From Halorubrum sp. Hd13 (GTDB taxonomy: Archaea; Halobacteriota; Halobacteria; Halobacteriales; Haloferacaceae): a stretch of DNA of 40,219 nt. The position numbers were made by a program, and so were the translations under genes. Each line of letters opens with the position of its first letter. The first letter of the stretch is position 1. Shown one piece after another: positions 1-8,341 of the stretch. A model generated the notes under the pieces. The model was not told where the DNA came from. It was given only the letters and a program-made list of their open reading frames with translations, and made no database searches. The stretch is from assembly GCF_002252755.1 (NCBI RefSeq), contig NZ_NHOY01000124.1:1-40219 (forward strand). Direction: 5' to 3'.

Positions 1-1
1 C

Positions 2-238
2 GTCGCGGCGCAGGTCGGCGACGAGGGGGTCGCCGTCTCCGTCGTGAACCCCTCCGAAGTGCGCACGGAGTTCGGCAGTGAGGACGGCGAGCCGTTCGAG
101 GAGCGGTTCGAACCCGGCACGGTGACTGAGCCCGAGGAGGTGGCCGAGGCGATCGCCTTCGCGGCCACGCGCGAGGGGTCGTCGGCACAGGAGATCGACC
201 TCTTCCGGCGGGACAAGTTCGGCGACGCGCTGTCGTAG
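2..238 (+). CDS. Short-chain dehydrogenase/reductase, C-terminal part (5' end outside window)
   Basis: An open frame enters from the left edge and ends at TAG 236-238. The visible 78 residues match the C-terminal third of classical SDR oxidoreductases: VSVVNPSEVRTEF corresponds to the strand and loop that follow the Rossmann core (usually PG.v.T), and a variable loop is followed by the EPEEVAEAIAFAAT helix. The cofactor motif and the YxxxK active site would lie upstream, so the substrate cannot be judged. The last ten codons and the stop are partly duplicated just downstream (see repeat 209-262). Family assignment rests on the C-terminal pattern only. Confidence 0.75.
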   Translation, partial: VAAQVGDEGVAVSVVNPSEVRTEFGSEDGEPFEERFEPGTVTEPEEVAEAIAFAATREGSSAQEIDLFRRDKFGDALS

Positions 239-262
239 AGCGGCCGGGACAAGTTCGGCGAC
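209..262. repeat. 36-bp-period direct repeat across the SDR stop codon
   Basis: An 18-bp word beginning CGGGACAAGTTCGG occurs at 209-226 and again, identical, at 245-262. The 36-bp unit contains the SDR stop codon, so the gene's last codons were copied beyond its own stop. The same architecture recurs at other gene ends in this window. Confidence 0.85.
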
Positions 263-415
263 GGTCCGGTCTCGGTCGTCGTCGGGAGTGTCGATCGGTG
301 CGCCACACTCCGGACAGGAGTCGTCGACCCGCGTTACCGCGAGGTCACACTCGAGGCAGAACCGACGGTCGCAGGCGGGGTCGCCCACGCCGGGAGAACG
401 CTGTGGCCGATTCAT
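239..415 (-). CDS. Possible small CxxC..CxxC zinc-ribbon protein (3' end unresolved)
   Basis: On the minus strand an ATG at 415 opens a frame starting MNRPQRSPGVGD and containing CLEC, then SCPECG twelve residues later, a typical small haloarchaeal zinc ribbon with two CxxC knuckles. The tail is acidic (DTPDDDRDR). The frame does not stop before the SDR 3' end but stays open antisense to it, out to the window edge, so the true end is unknown. The coordinates given here cover only the part outside the SDR gene. Either the protein is longer than expected, or the 36-bp duplication at 209-262 removed its stop. The metal-binding pattern is visible; reality as a gene is uncertain. Confidence 0.35.
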
Positions 416-485
416 AACTCCGTCGACGATCCGGCCACGTCCGTCGGATCGAAACCCACTTTGACCGCCTGCGCGCCGATCCGGT

Positions 486-1784
486 GTGAACAACGCGGAC
501 GCCGGGAACGGGGCGATCCGATCACAGTTCTGGGCGCTCTACCTCACGCGGTTCGCCGAGGGGTTCGGCTTCATCACCCTGATCACGCTTCTCGGGCCGT
601 ACATCAACGCGCTCGACCCGCAGGCGACGACGGCGCTGGGCGTCTCCATCTCCGCCGGGTTCATCATCGGGATGTACACTACGGGGTTCACGCTCGCACA
701 GACCGTCGCCGTGGTCCCGCTGGCGTGGGCCGGCGATCGGTTCGACAAGCGGACGGTCCTGCTCGTCGTCCTCGGCGTCGGCGCCGGCGTCTACGCTCTG
801 TTCCCGCTCGTCGACTCCTCCGCCTCGTTCATCCTCGTCCGGGCCCTGCAGGGACTCGTCGTCACCGGGGCGGGACTGATGACGCTGTCGCTGGTCGGCC
901 AGATCGCTGACGTCGGGACGCGAGCGGACAAGATCGGCAAAGCGAACGCCGCCTCCTTCGCCGCCTCGATCGCCGGGTCGCTGTCGGCGGGCGCGATCTA
1001 CGACGCGCTCGGCTTCGGCCCGATCTTCGCGATCATCTCCGGGCTGATGGTCGTCGGGTGGGTCGTCACGTGGCTCGTCTTGGACGACGACGACACCAGG
1101 GTGGAGGGGTTCCCCTTCTCGGAGCTCGCGGTCAACCGGAAGATCCTCACGATCACGGGGTTCCGCGCGCAGTACGCCTTCGCCGTCACCATGGTCCGGA
1201 CCTGGGTGCCGATCTACGCCGGGACGTCGATGACCGGCGGCGGCCTCGGCGTCGCGGGCGTCGCCATCGCGGTGACGGTCACCGCCGAGAAGGCGACCAA
1301 CATGGTGGGCCAGCTGTTCACCGGTCGGCTCTCGGACGCCTACGGTCGCTCGCTGTTCGTCTTCACCGGGGGCGGCGCGTACGGCCTGATCGCGATGGTG
1401 ATCCCGTTCTCCGCCGCAATCGGGACCGCGCTCGGGGCCGACGTGACGCTGCCGGTCCTCGGAGAGTTGCCGCCGGCGTACCTGCCCCTCGTCGCCTTCT
1501 CGGGACTGCTCGGCGTCGCCGACTCCTTCCGCGAGCCGGCCAGCATGGCGCTGTTCGCCGACGAAGGGACCGACGACGGCGGCGTCGCCTCCAGCTTCGG
1601 GATCCGCGAGCTCGTCTGGCGGCCCGGCTCCGTGGCGGGACCCCTCATCGCCGGCTGGCTGATGGTCGAGGTGAGCATGGCGTCCGTCTTCCGCGTCGGC
1701 GGCGCGTTCGCGGTCACCGGCGTGTTGACCTTCCTCGTGCTCCTCGCACGCGATCACGGACGCGCGGCGCTGACGGCGTGGTAG
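486..1784 (+). CDS. Major facilitator superfamily transporter
   Basis: This 432-residue polytopic membrane protein has the length and twelve-helix hydrophobicity expected of the MFS. The loop after helix 2 carries the family signature as GDRFDKR near residues 83-89. A cytoplasmic acidic stretch near the middle (LDDDDTRVEGFP) separates the N- and C-terminal six-helix halves, and the second half repeats a degenerate signature (GRLSDAYGRS). The assigned start is GTG at 486, since no in-frame ATG precedes the first helix. Substrate is not predictable; drug or metabolite export is common in such haloarchaeal members. It converges on the methyltransferase at 1846-2568 with about 60 bases between them, so it is likely monocistronic. 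Confidence 0.85.
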   Translation: MNNADAGNGAIRSQFWALYLTRFAEGFGFITLITLLGPYINALDPQATTALGVSISAGFIIGMYTTGFTLAQTVAVVPLAWAGDRFDKRTVLLVVLGVGAGVYALFPLVDSSASFILVRALQGLVVTGAGLMTLSLVGQIADVGTRADKIGKANAASFAASIAGSLSAGAIYDALGFGPIFAIISGLMVVGWVVTWLVLDDDDTRVEGFPFSELAVNRKILTITGFRAQYAFAVTMVRTWVPIYAGTSMTGGGLGVAGVAIAVTVTAEKATNMVGQLFTGRLSDAYGRSLFVFTGGGAYGLIAMVIPFSAAIGTALGADVTLPVLGELPPAYLPLVAFSGLLGVADSFREPASMALFADEGTDDGGVASSFGIRELVWRPGSVAGPLIAGWLMVEVSMASVFRVGGAFAVTGVLTFLVLLARDHGRAALTAW

Positions 1785-1845
1785 CGGACCGCGACAGCGA
1801 CGCGATGGCAGACGGCGACGGCAACGCGGGGGGTCTTTCCAGTTC

Positions 1846-2568
1846 CTACCGCTTCCGCAGCGCGGCGCGGTAGTGGTACCCGTTCTCGTCGTCGCCGCGG
1901 GCGACCTCGTCGACCGCCCAGTCCGTCCCGACCGCGGCCTCGCAGAGGCGCGCGGGACTGAACAGCCGAAGCTGGAGGATCGGGTTCGTTTCGCCCTCGT
2001 ACTCGAAGAACATGACCCGGTGTGCGAGCCCCGGCGTCGGGTCGTCTCGGTAGCCGACGAGGTCGGCGGTCGCCGGGTGAGTCGGGTCGTAACAGTCGAC
2101 GACGGCGGTCGCGTCCGGCGTCGTCACGTACGACAGGTCGCCGAGGAACTCGGTGAGTCCCCGCATCGATCCCGCGAGCCCGACCTGGGTCCCGTTCGCG
2201 AGCGCCGAGCCAAACCGGTCGCGCGGGAACGCCTCGCGCAGCGCGAACATGTCGCCCTCGCGGGCGTCCTCGACGCCGCGCTCCCGCATCGTCTCGACCA
2301 GCGCGGGGCTCGGCTCGATCGCCACCGTCTCGAACCGCTCTTGGAAGTACAGCGCGTGTCGCCCGGTCCCGGCGCCGAGGTCGACGAGCGGACCCCGCAG
2401 GCGGGACGCCAGCCACTCGTGGGCCGGGTCCTCGCTCGGGTCGAAGTCGGCGAAGTAGAACGCCTCGATCGGGTGTTCGACCGTCTCCTCGCCGTCCCGG
2501 TGCAGGAGGGGCTCGTCCCGTTCGCCGCGGAAGTGGTCTCGGATCGCGCGGCCGAAGGCGTCCGTCAT
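1846..2568 (-). CDS. Class I SAM-dependent methyltransferase
   Basis: This 240-residue protein carries motif I as LVDLGAGTGRHALYF, followed by an acidic strand end (VAIEPSP) that would bind the SAM ribose, and a GDMFAL-type motif. The ATG at 2568 (MTDAFGRAI) is preferred over a GTG seven codons upstream because homologous proteins usually start just before the DHFRGE-like segment. The acceptor substrate is unknown. It is followed downstream by the convergent MFS gene, and a 29-bp tandem array lies upstream between it and the IMPDH-like gene. Confidence 0.8.
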   Translation of the reverse strand: MTDAFGRAIRDHFRGERDEPLLHRDGEETVEHPIEAFYFADFDPSEDPAHEWLASRLRGPLVDLGAGTGRHALYFQERFETVAIEPSPALVETMRERGVEDAREGDMFALREAFPRDRFGSALANGTQVGLAGSMRGLTEFLGDLSYVTTPDATAVVDCYDPTHPATADLVGYRDDPTPGLAHRVMFFEYEGETNPILQLRLFSPARLCEAAVGTDWAVDEVARGDDENGYHYRAALRKR

Positions 2569-2651
2569 GCGTCGAGAGTGCGGGGTCACCGTGAAAAGTC
2601 GCTCGCGAGTGAGTCAGACAGACGCATGGCCCCCACGCGTCCCTCGATCGG

Positions 2652-2752
2652 CGACTCAGTCGTCGGTCGGGCGTCTCCGGCGACTCAGTCGTCGGTCGGG
2701 CGTCTCCGGTCATTCAGTCGTCGGTCGGGCGTCTCCCGCGATTCAGTCGTCG
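2652..2752. repeat. 29-bp tandem repeat, 3.5 copies, spanning the IMPDH-like stop codon
   Basis: Units lie at 2652-2680, 2681-2709 and 2710-2738, with a partial copy at 2739-2752. The first two are identical and the third differs at a few positions. The partial copy is the end of the gene at 2743-3852 (codons for SDD and the TGA). Each upstream unit carries the same CGACGACTGA end in minus-strand reading, so the array grew out of the gene 3' end and places several stop codons in series. Confidence 0.95.
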
Positions 2753-3852
2753 CTTTCGGCCGGCCTCTCGTCGGTCGCGTCGCCGACCCGCTGCGTCTCG
2801 CTGTCGACGCTGATCCCCTCCCAGTCGTCGTCGGTGTGGAACCCCTCGCGCTCCTTGGCGCCGGGCGCGACGCGGATGAACTCGGCCTCGGTGCGGGCGC
2901 GCCCGATCGTGTGCCCGCCGCAGTACGACAGCCCCGAGCGGATCCCCTGACAGAACTCCTCGGCGACGGCCGCGACCGGCCCCTTGTACGGCGTCAGCGC
3001 TTCGACCCCCTCGTCGGCGACCACGTCGGTCCCCTTGTCGTCGCGGTCCTCGGCGGCGGCGGTCGTCGCCATCCCCCGCGAGCGCTTGTACCGCGTGCCG
3101 TCGACCTCGACGACCGCGCCGGGCGCCTCCGTCGTCCCGGCGAAGAGGCTCCCGAGCATCACGGTGTCGGCGCCCGCCATCAGCGCCTTCACCGCGTCGC
3201 CGGAGGTGCGGATCCCGCCGTCGGCGCAGATCGTCGCGTCCAGGTCCTCCGCCGCCGTCGCGCAGTCGTCGACGGCGGTGAGCTGCGGGACCCCGGCGCC
3301 CGCGACCTTCCGCGTGGTGCAGTGCGAGCCGGGGCCGATCCCGACCTTCACGCAGTCCGCGCCGGCGGCCGCGAGGTCCGCGACGCCCGCGGGCGTCGCG
3401 ACGTTGCCGGCGACGAGGTCCGTCTCCGGGAACTCATCGGCGATCGCCTCGACCGCCGCGATCGTGCGTTCGAGGTGCCCGTGCGCGACGTCCACGACGA
3501 CGGCGTCCACGTCGGCCGCGACCAGCGCGGCGCTCCGGGCCACGTAGTCCTCGTTGATCCCCACGGCCGCGGCGACCCGCTCGCCCGCGGCGGCGACGCG
3601 TTCGACCTGTGCCGCCTGTTCGTCGACGGTGAGAAACCGGTGAAGCACGCCGAGTCCGCCGGCGCGAGACAGCTCGATCGCCAGCTCCGCCTCGGTGACG
3701 GTGTCCATCGCCGCCGAGACGAGCGGCGTCTCCAGTTCGAGGCTCGGCGTGAACGGCGTCGAGAGGTCCACGTCGCTCCGGCTGTCGACCGGCGACCGCT
3801 GCGGGACGAGCAGCACGTCCCCGTAGCTCAGTCCGGTTCGTAGATCGTTCAT
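2743..3852 (-). CDS. IMP dehydrogenase / GMP reductase family protein without CBS domains
   Basis: This 369-residue (beta/alpha)8 barrel enzyme acts in purine nucleotide metabolism. The N-terminus ([14 protein letters not shown]) and [10 protein letters not shown] are hallmark family segments. The catalytic loop reads GPGSHCTTR with the nucleophilic cysteine at about residue 178, followed by CADGGIR for phosphate binding and the flap region SRGM. The C-terminal [15 protein letters not shown] matches IMPDH-like members. Bacterial-type IMPDH (about 490 residues) carries two CBS domains after the second strand; they are absent here, so the size resembles GMP reductase. Whether it oxidises IMP or reduces GMP is undecided. 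A TATA-like box 29 bases upstream supports this ATG and a leaderless transcript. The acidic tail ends in a tandemly duplicated stop region. Confidence 0.85.
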   Translation of the reverse strand: MNDLRTGLSYGDVLLVPQRSPVDSRSDVDLSTPFTPSLELETPLVSAAMDTVTEAELAIELSRAGGLGVLHRFLTVDEQAAQVERVAAAGERVAAAVGINEDYVARSAALVAADVDAVVVDVAHGHLERTIAAVEAIADEFPETDLVAGNVATPAGVADLAAAGADCVKVGIGPGSHCTTRKVAGAGVPQLTAVDDCATAAEDLDATICADGGIRTSGDAVKALMAGADTVMLGSLFAGTTEAPGAVVEVDGTRYKRSRGMATTAAAEDRDDKGTDVVADEGVEALTPYKGPVAAVAEEFCQGIRSGLSYCGGHTIGRARTEAEFIRVAPGAKEREGFHTDDDWEGISVDSETQRVGDATDERPAESDD

Positions 3853-3875
3853 CCCCTACCAAGGAGAGGGACCCG

Positions 3876-3885
3876 TATTAATAAA
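3876..3885 (-). promoter_or_regulatory. TATA-like box for the IMPDH/GMPR-family gene
   Basis: Minus-strand TTTATTAATA is centred about 29 bases upstream of the ATG at 3852, the archaeal TATA position for a nearly leaderless transcript. Confidence 0.65.
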
Positions 3886-3945
3886 CCCCGCGCTGGCGAG
3901 TCGGGTGTGGGCCGGAGCGAGCGGGTGCGGCGCGCTCCCGACCGC

Positions 3946-5106
3946 TCAGAACCCCTGCTCGGCCAGCGCGTCCGCCAGCGCCGCCAGCACGTACTCGACG
4001 TTCTTCCGGCGAGCGGAGTGACCCATACAGCCGATCCGCCAGATGTCGCCTTCGAGGTCGCCGAGCCCGGAGGCGATCTCGAGGTCGTACTCCGCGAGGA
4101 GGCGGTCGATGACGACGTCGTCGTCGACGCCGTCCGGGACGCGCACGGCGTTCAGGCTCGGCAGCCAGTACTCCTCGGCGGCGTTCATCTCAAGTCCGAG
4201 GTCCCGCAGGCCGGCCTTCAGCTCGCCGGCGACGTCGCGGTGGCGGGCCCACCGTTCCTCGATCCCCTCCTCGGCGACGAGTCGGAGCGCCTCGCGGAGC
4301 GCGTACACGTTCGTGATCGGCGCGGTGTGGTGGTACGCGCGGTCCTCCCCCCAGTACCCCTCCAGCAGCGAGAGGTCGAGGTACCACGAGCGGGCCGGCT
4401 CGTCGCGCGAGAGCACCTTCTCCATCGCCCGGTCGTTCAGGGTGAGCGGGCTCGCGCCGGGCGGACAGGAGAGGCACTTCTGCGGGCCGGAGTAGGCGGC
4501 GTCGACGTCCCACTCGTCGACGCGCATCTCGACGCCACCGAGCGAGGTGACGCAGTCCGCGATCACGTACGCGTCGTGGGCGTGCGCGATATCGGTCAGC
4601 GCGGGCACGTCCGGCTGGCGGACGCCGGTCGACGTCTCGGCGTGGACGAAGCCGAAGACGTCCGGCTGGTGCTCGTCGAACGCGCGCTCCACGTCGACCG
4701 GATCAAGGGGCTCGCCCCACGGCGCGTCGACCTCGACGACGTCGCCGCCCGCGCGCTCGGCCATCGACCGCATCCGCCCGCCGAAGTAGCCGTTCGTGGG
4801 CACCAGCATCGTGTCGCCCGGCTCGACGAGGTTCCCGATCGCGGCCTCCATCGACGCCGACCCCGTCCCCGAGACCGGGATCGTCCACTTGTTGTCGGTC
4901 CGGAAGGTGTACCGGAGCAGTTCCTGGACCTCGTCCATGATCTCGACGAACGAGGGGTCGAGGTGACCGACGAGCGGCGTGCTCATCGCCTTCAGCACCC
5001 GCGGGTGAACGTCGCTCGGACCCGGCCCCATCAGCGTGCGATCGGGCGGCGTCAGCTCCCCGACGTCGGGCGGCCGTTCGTCGACCGTCGGAACCTGATT
5101 CGACAT
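3946..5106 (-). CDS. PLP-dependent aminotransferase, serine-pyruvate/alanine-glyoxylate type
   Basis: This 386-residue class V aminotransferase transfers an amino group, typically from serine or alanine to glyoxylate or pyruvate. The N-terminus LMGPGPSDVHPRV is diagnostic of the family. VSGTGSASMEA forms the PLP phosphate-binding region, and SGPQKCLSCPPG carries the Schiff-base lysine at about residue 210. WRIGCMGHSA near the C-terminus is also typical. ATG 5106 is chosen over a TTG three codons upstream because a TATA-like box is centred 27 bases before it. Spacing to the threonyl-tRNA synthetase gene is about 117 bases. Exact substrates cannot be read from sequence. Confidence 0.9.
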   Translation of the reverse strand: MSNQVPTVDERPPDVGELTPPDRTLMGPGPSDVHPRVLKAMSTPLVGHLDPSFVEIMDEVQELLRYTFRTDNKWTIPVSGTGSASMEAAIGNLVEPGDTMLVPTNGYFGGRMRSMAERAGGDVVEVDAPWGEPLDPVDVERAFDEHQPDVFGFVHAETSTGVRQPDVPALTDIAHAHDAYVIADCVTSLGGVEMRVDEWDVDAAYSGPQKCLSCPPGASPLTLNDRAMEKVLSRDEPARSWYLDLSLLEGYWGEDRAYHHTAPITNVYALREALRLVAEEGIEERWARHRDVAGELKAGLRDLGLEMNAAEEYWLPSLNAVRVPDGVDDDVVIDRLLAEYDLEIASGLGDLEGDIWRIGCMGHSARRKNVEYVLAALADALAEQGF

Positions 5107-5128
5107 ACGCGACAAAGGAATCGGCGGC

Positions 5129-5137
5129 GATAAAAAC
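5129..5137 (-). promoter_or_regulatory. TATA-like box for the class V aminotransferase
   Basis: Minus-strand GTTTTTATC is centred about 27 bases upstream of the ATG at 5106, which also decides that start. Confidence 0.6.
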
Positions 5138-5187
5138 GCGACGGAACGCGCAAGCCGGTCGGGAGCCGAATCGCGCCCGTGCGAGGG

Positions 5188-5227
5188 TATCGCGCGACCC
5201 GCCTCAGTATCGCGCGACCCGCCTCAG
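5188..5227. repeat. 20-bp perfect tandem duplication across the thrS stop codon
   Basis: The 20-bp unit beginning TATCGCGCGACC occurs at 5188-5207 and 5208-5227. The thrS stop (TCA on the plus strand, 5224-5226) lies inside the second unit and is copied at 5204-5206. Confidence 0.95.
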
Positions 5228-7173
5228 TCGTCGTCGACGAAGTCCGGCTCGGTCCGCTTCTCGTCGCGCTCCGCGACGAGGTGGTCGACGAAGGCGTCGA
5301 GTTCGACCTCGCCGCGCTGGTTCTCGAAGCGGTCGCGCACGGAGACGGTCCCGGACCCCTCCTCGTCGTCGCCGACGATGACCATGTACGGGAGCCGGTC
5401 GTCGTGGCCCGCCCGGATCTTGCGGCCGACGGTCCAGTCGCGGTCCTCGACCTCGACGCGGAAGCCGGCGTCTTCGAGCTCGTTTTTCACGCGGTGCGCG
5501 TAGCCGAGCGTCCCGTCGGAGACGGGCAGGATGCGGACCTGTTCGGGCGCGAGCCACAGCGGGAAGTCGCCGTCGAAGTGCTCGATGAGCACCATGAAGA
5601 AGCGCTCGTAGCTCCCGTACAGCGCGCGGTGGATCATCACCGGCTGGTGGTCCTCGTTGTCCTCGCCGGTGTAGGTCAGGTCGAACCGGTCGGGCATGTT
5701 GAAGTCGAGCTGGACGGTGGGGCCGTCCCAGACGCGGCCGAGGGCGTCCTCGAAGCCGAAGTCGATCTTCGGGCCATAGAAGGCGCCGTCGCCCGGCTCG
5801 ACGTCGTAGTCGTAGCCGCCGGACTCCAGCACGTCGCGGAGCTGCTCCTCGGCCGACTCCCAGATCTCGTCGCCGCCGACGGACTTGTCTGGGCGGGTCG
5901 CCAGCGCGACCTCGACGTCCAGGTCCAGCGTCTCCACGACCTCGAAGATCATCTCGATGACGGACTCGATCTCCTGGCGGATCTGGTCCGGACGGACGAA
6001 CAGGTGCCCGTCGTCGATGGTGAACGACCAGACGCGCGAGAGCCCGGAGAGCTCGCCGCGCTGCTCTTTCCGGTACACCTTCCCGTTCTCGAAGTAGCGC
6101 TGCGGGAGGTCGCGGTACGACCACGACTGCTGGTCGAAGATAGTCGCGTGACCCGGGCAGTTCATCGGCTTGAGCCCGTACTCCTCGTCGTTGACGTCGA
6201 GGAGGAACATGTCGTCCTTGTAGTTCTCGTAGTGTCCGGACTGCTTCCACAGCTCCGTCCGGAACACGTGGGGGGTCTCGACCTCCTCGTAGCCGTTCTC
6301 GCGGTTGAGCTCGTTGGCGAAGTTCGAGAGCTCGCGGAGCACGGTCTTCCCCGGCGGGTGATACAGCGGGAGCCCCGGCCCGGTCACCGTCGGGATCGAG
6401 AAGAGGTTCATCTCCTGACCGATCTTCCGGTGGTCGCGCTCTAACGCCTCCTCGCGCAGTTCCAGGTGCTCCTCGAGGTCGGACTCGGACGCGAACGCGG
6501 TCCCGTACACGCGGGTGAGCGTGTCGTTCTCCTCGTCGCCGCGCCAGTAGGCGGCGGAGACCTCCAGTAAGGCCGCCGCGCCGATCTCGCCGGTCGACTC
6601 CACGTGCGGGCCCTGACAGAGGTCCTGCCAGTCGTCCTGCACGTAGAAGGTGACCTCCTCGTCGTCGGCTTCCTCCTCCAAGATCTGTCGCTTGTACTCG
6701 TTGTCGGCGTAGATCTCCGTGGCCTCCTCGCGGGACCGGACCTCGCGCTCGATGTCGTAGTCGGCCTCGATGATCGCCTCCATCTCGTCCTCGATGGCGT
6801 CGAGGTCGTCCTCGTCGAGGTCGACGTCGGTCACGTCGTAGTAGAACCCGTCGTCGGTCGGGGGGCCGATGGTGAGCGTCGCCTCGGGGTGGAGCCGCTG
6901 AAGGGCCTGCGCGAAGACGTGGGCGGCGGAGTGGCGCAGCACGGTGAGGTACTCGTCGGACTGGTCGGTGACGATCTCGATCCGCGCGCCGTCGTGGACC
7001 TCGGCGTACTTCTCGACGAGTTCGCCGTCGATCTTCCCCGCCACGGTGTCGCGACCGAGCCCGGGGCCGATCTCGAAGGCGACATCCTCGACTGTCGCCC
7101 CCGCCGGAACGTCCAGCTCTGATCCGTCCGGAAGGACGACCGTCACGTCGGCCTGCGCATCGGTCTCGCTCAT
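5224..7173 (-). CDS. thrS: Threonyl-tRNA synthetase, bacterial-type architecture
   Basis: This 649-residue class II synthetase charges tRNA-Thr. Domains in order are: a TGS domain (about 10-70, [14 protein letters not shown]), an N2 editing-like domain with [12 protein letters not shown] and, later, DLCQGPHVE giving the HxxxH...CxxxH set, a catalytic core with [11 protein letters not shown] (zinc cysteine), motif 2 around [12 protein letters not shown] and [10 protein letters not shown], motif 3 near the end of the core, and a C-terminal anticodon-binding domain (about 545-649). The ATG at 7173 is chosen over upstream in-frame starts because it precedes the TGS domain directly and has a TATA-like box 28 bases upstream. 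The TGS plus N2 layout is bacterial-like, not the archaeal D-aminoacyl-deacylase-like form. Confidence 0.95.
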   Translation of the reverse strand: MSETDAQADVTVVLPDGSELDVPAGATVEDVAFEIGPGLGRDTVAGKIDGELVEKYAEVHDGARIEIVTDQSDEYLTVLRHSAAHVFAQALQRLHPEATLTIGPPTDDGFYYDVTDVDLDEDDLDAIEDEMEAIIEADYDIEREVRSREEATEIYADNEYKRQILEEEADDEEVTFYVQDDWQDLCQGPHVESTGEIGAAALLEVSAAYWRGDEENDTLTRVYGTAFASESDLEEHLELREEALERDHRKIGQEMNLFSIPTVTGPGLPLYHPPGKTVLRELSNFANELNRENGYEEVETPHVFRTELWKQSGHYENYKDDMFLLDVNDEEYGLKPMNCPGHATIFDQQSWSYRDLPQRYFENGKVYRKEQRGELSGLSRVWSFTIDDGHLFVRPDQIRQEIESVIEMIFEVVETLDLDVEVALATRPDKSVGGDEIWESAEEQLRDVLESGGYDYDVEPGDGAFYGPKIDFGFEDALGRVWDGPTVQLDFNMPDRFDLTYTGEDNEDHQPVMIHRALYGSYERFFMVLIEHFDGDFPLWLAPEQVRILPVSDGTLGYAHRVKNELEDAGFRVEVEDRDWTVGRKIRAGHDDRLPYMVIVGDDEEGSGTVSVRDRFENQRGEVELDAFVDHLVAERDEKRTEPDFVDDD

Positions 7174-7198
7174 ACCTCTTCGGAACCGGACGAGGGGC

Positions 7199-7206
7199 AT
7201 AAGTTT
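7199..7206 (-). promoter_or_regulatory. TATA-like box for thrS
   Basis: Minus-strand AAACTTAT is centred about 28 bases before the ATG at 7173. An 18-bp tandem array begins ten bases further upstream. Confidence 0.55.
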
Positions 7207-7215
7207 GTTCGATCC

Positions 7216-7286
7216 CCGGCACGCCGTCACTCACCGGCACGCCGCCACTCACCGGCACGCCGTCACTCACCGGCACGGCGTCGCAC
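7216..7286. repeat. 18-bp tandem repeat between divergent thrS and cysteine synthase genes
   Basis: Units of CCGGCACGCCGTCACTCA or close variants lie at 7216-7233, 7234-7251 and 7252-7269, followed by a decaying copy from 7270. One base differs in the second unit. The array occupies most of the space between the two divergent promoters. Confidence 0.95.
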
Positions 7287-7341
7287 CCTGACCGACGCGC
7301 TCATGGAAACACGCAAAAGGGGCGGCAACGATCTCGGGAAC

Positions 7342-8322
7342 ATGACGACCCATCGGGAGCCCCTGTCGTCGGTGTTGGAGACGATCGGGGAGACGCCGCT
7401 CGTCCGGGTGCACGACTCGCCGGACGCGGTGCCGGTGTACGCGAAGCTGGAGTCGTTCAACCCCGGCGCGAGCGTCAAAGACCGGATCGGGAAGCACATG
7501 CTCGAACGCATGCTCGAGCGCGGCGACGTCGGGGAGGGCGGCACCGTCGTCGAGCCGACCGCCGGCAACACCGGGATCGGGCTGGCGGTCGCGGCGAAAC
7601 AGCTCGGGCTGAACGCGGTGTTCGTCGTCCCCGAGCGGTTCTCCGTCGAGAAACAGCAGCTCATGCGCGCGCTCGGCGCGGAGGTCGTCAACACCCCGAG
7701 CGAGGACGGGATGGGGTTCGCGATCGATCGCGCACACGCCATCGCGGAGGAGCTCGACGAAGCGGTCGTCCCCCAGCAGTTCTCGAACCCGCTCAACGCC
7801 GAGGCCCACTACGAGACGACCGCCCCCGAGATCGACGAGGCGCTGGACGGCGAGGTGGGCGCCGTCGTCGCCGGCTGCGGCACGGGCGGGACGCTGATGG
7901 GAATGGCCCGCTACTTCCGCGAGCGCGACCCCGGCACGCACGTCGTCGCGGTCGAGCCCGCCGGCTCCGCGTACCGCGAGTTCCTCGGCGAGGAGGTCGA
8001 GCACGAGGAGTACAAGACCGAGGGGATCGGCACCCACGACATCGACCGCAACGAGCTTTTCGACCCGGACGTCGTCGACGACATCGTCACCGTCCCCGAC
8101 CGCGAGGTCCACGAGGAGATGGGCCGACTCGCGGCCGAAGAGGGACAGCTCGTCGCCTCCTCCGCCGCGGCGAACGCCATCGCGGCCAAGCGGGTCGCCC
8201 GCGACATCCGCGACGGCGCGATCGACGCGCCCCACGACACGGTGGCCACCGTCTTCTGCGACTCCTCCGAGCGCTACCTCTCGAAGGGCGTGTACCGCTC
8301 GTTCGAGGAGTGGGAGGGCTAG
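7342..8322 (+). CDS. Cysteine synthase / PLP beta-replacement enzyme
   Basis: This 326-residue fold-type II PLP enzyme makes cysteine from an activated serine and sulfide, or performs a related beta-replacement. ETIGETPLVRV is the family's N-terminal signature. NPGASVKDRIG carries the Schiff-base lysine at about residue 46, PTAGNTGIGLAV binds the substrate carboxylate, and GCGTGGTLMG binds the PLP phosphate. There are no C-terminal CBS domains. ATG 7342 is preferred over one thirteen codons upstream because the conserved region begins here and an A-rich TATA-like element sits about 26 bases before it. Donor specificity (O-acetylserine or O-phosphoserine) is open. It is convergent with the CoA-binding gene after a 19-base gap. 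Confidence 0.9.
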   Translation: MTTHREPLSSVLETIGETPLVRVHDSPDAVPVYAKLESFNPGASVKDRIGKHMLERMLERGDVGEGGTVVEPTAGNTGIGLAVAAKQLGLNAVFVVPERFSVEKQQLMRALGAEVVNTPSEDGMGFAIDRAHAIAEELDEAVVPQQFSNPLNAEAHYETTAPEIDEALDGEVGAVVAGCGTGGTLMGMARYFRERDPGTHVVAVEPAGSAYREFLGEEVEHEEYKTEGIGTHDIDRNELFDPDVVDDIVTVPDREVHEEMGRLAAEEGQLVASSAAANAIAAKRVARDIRDGAIDAPHDTVATVFCDSSERYLSKGVYRSFEEWEG

Positions 8323-8341
8323 TCGCGACTCGGTCCGGGCC

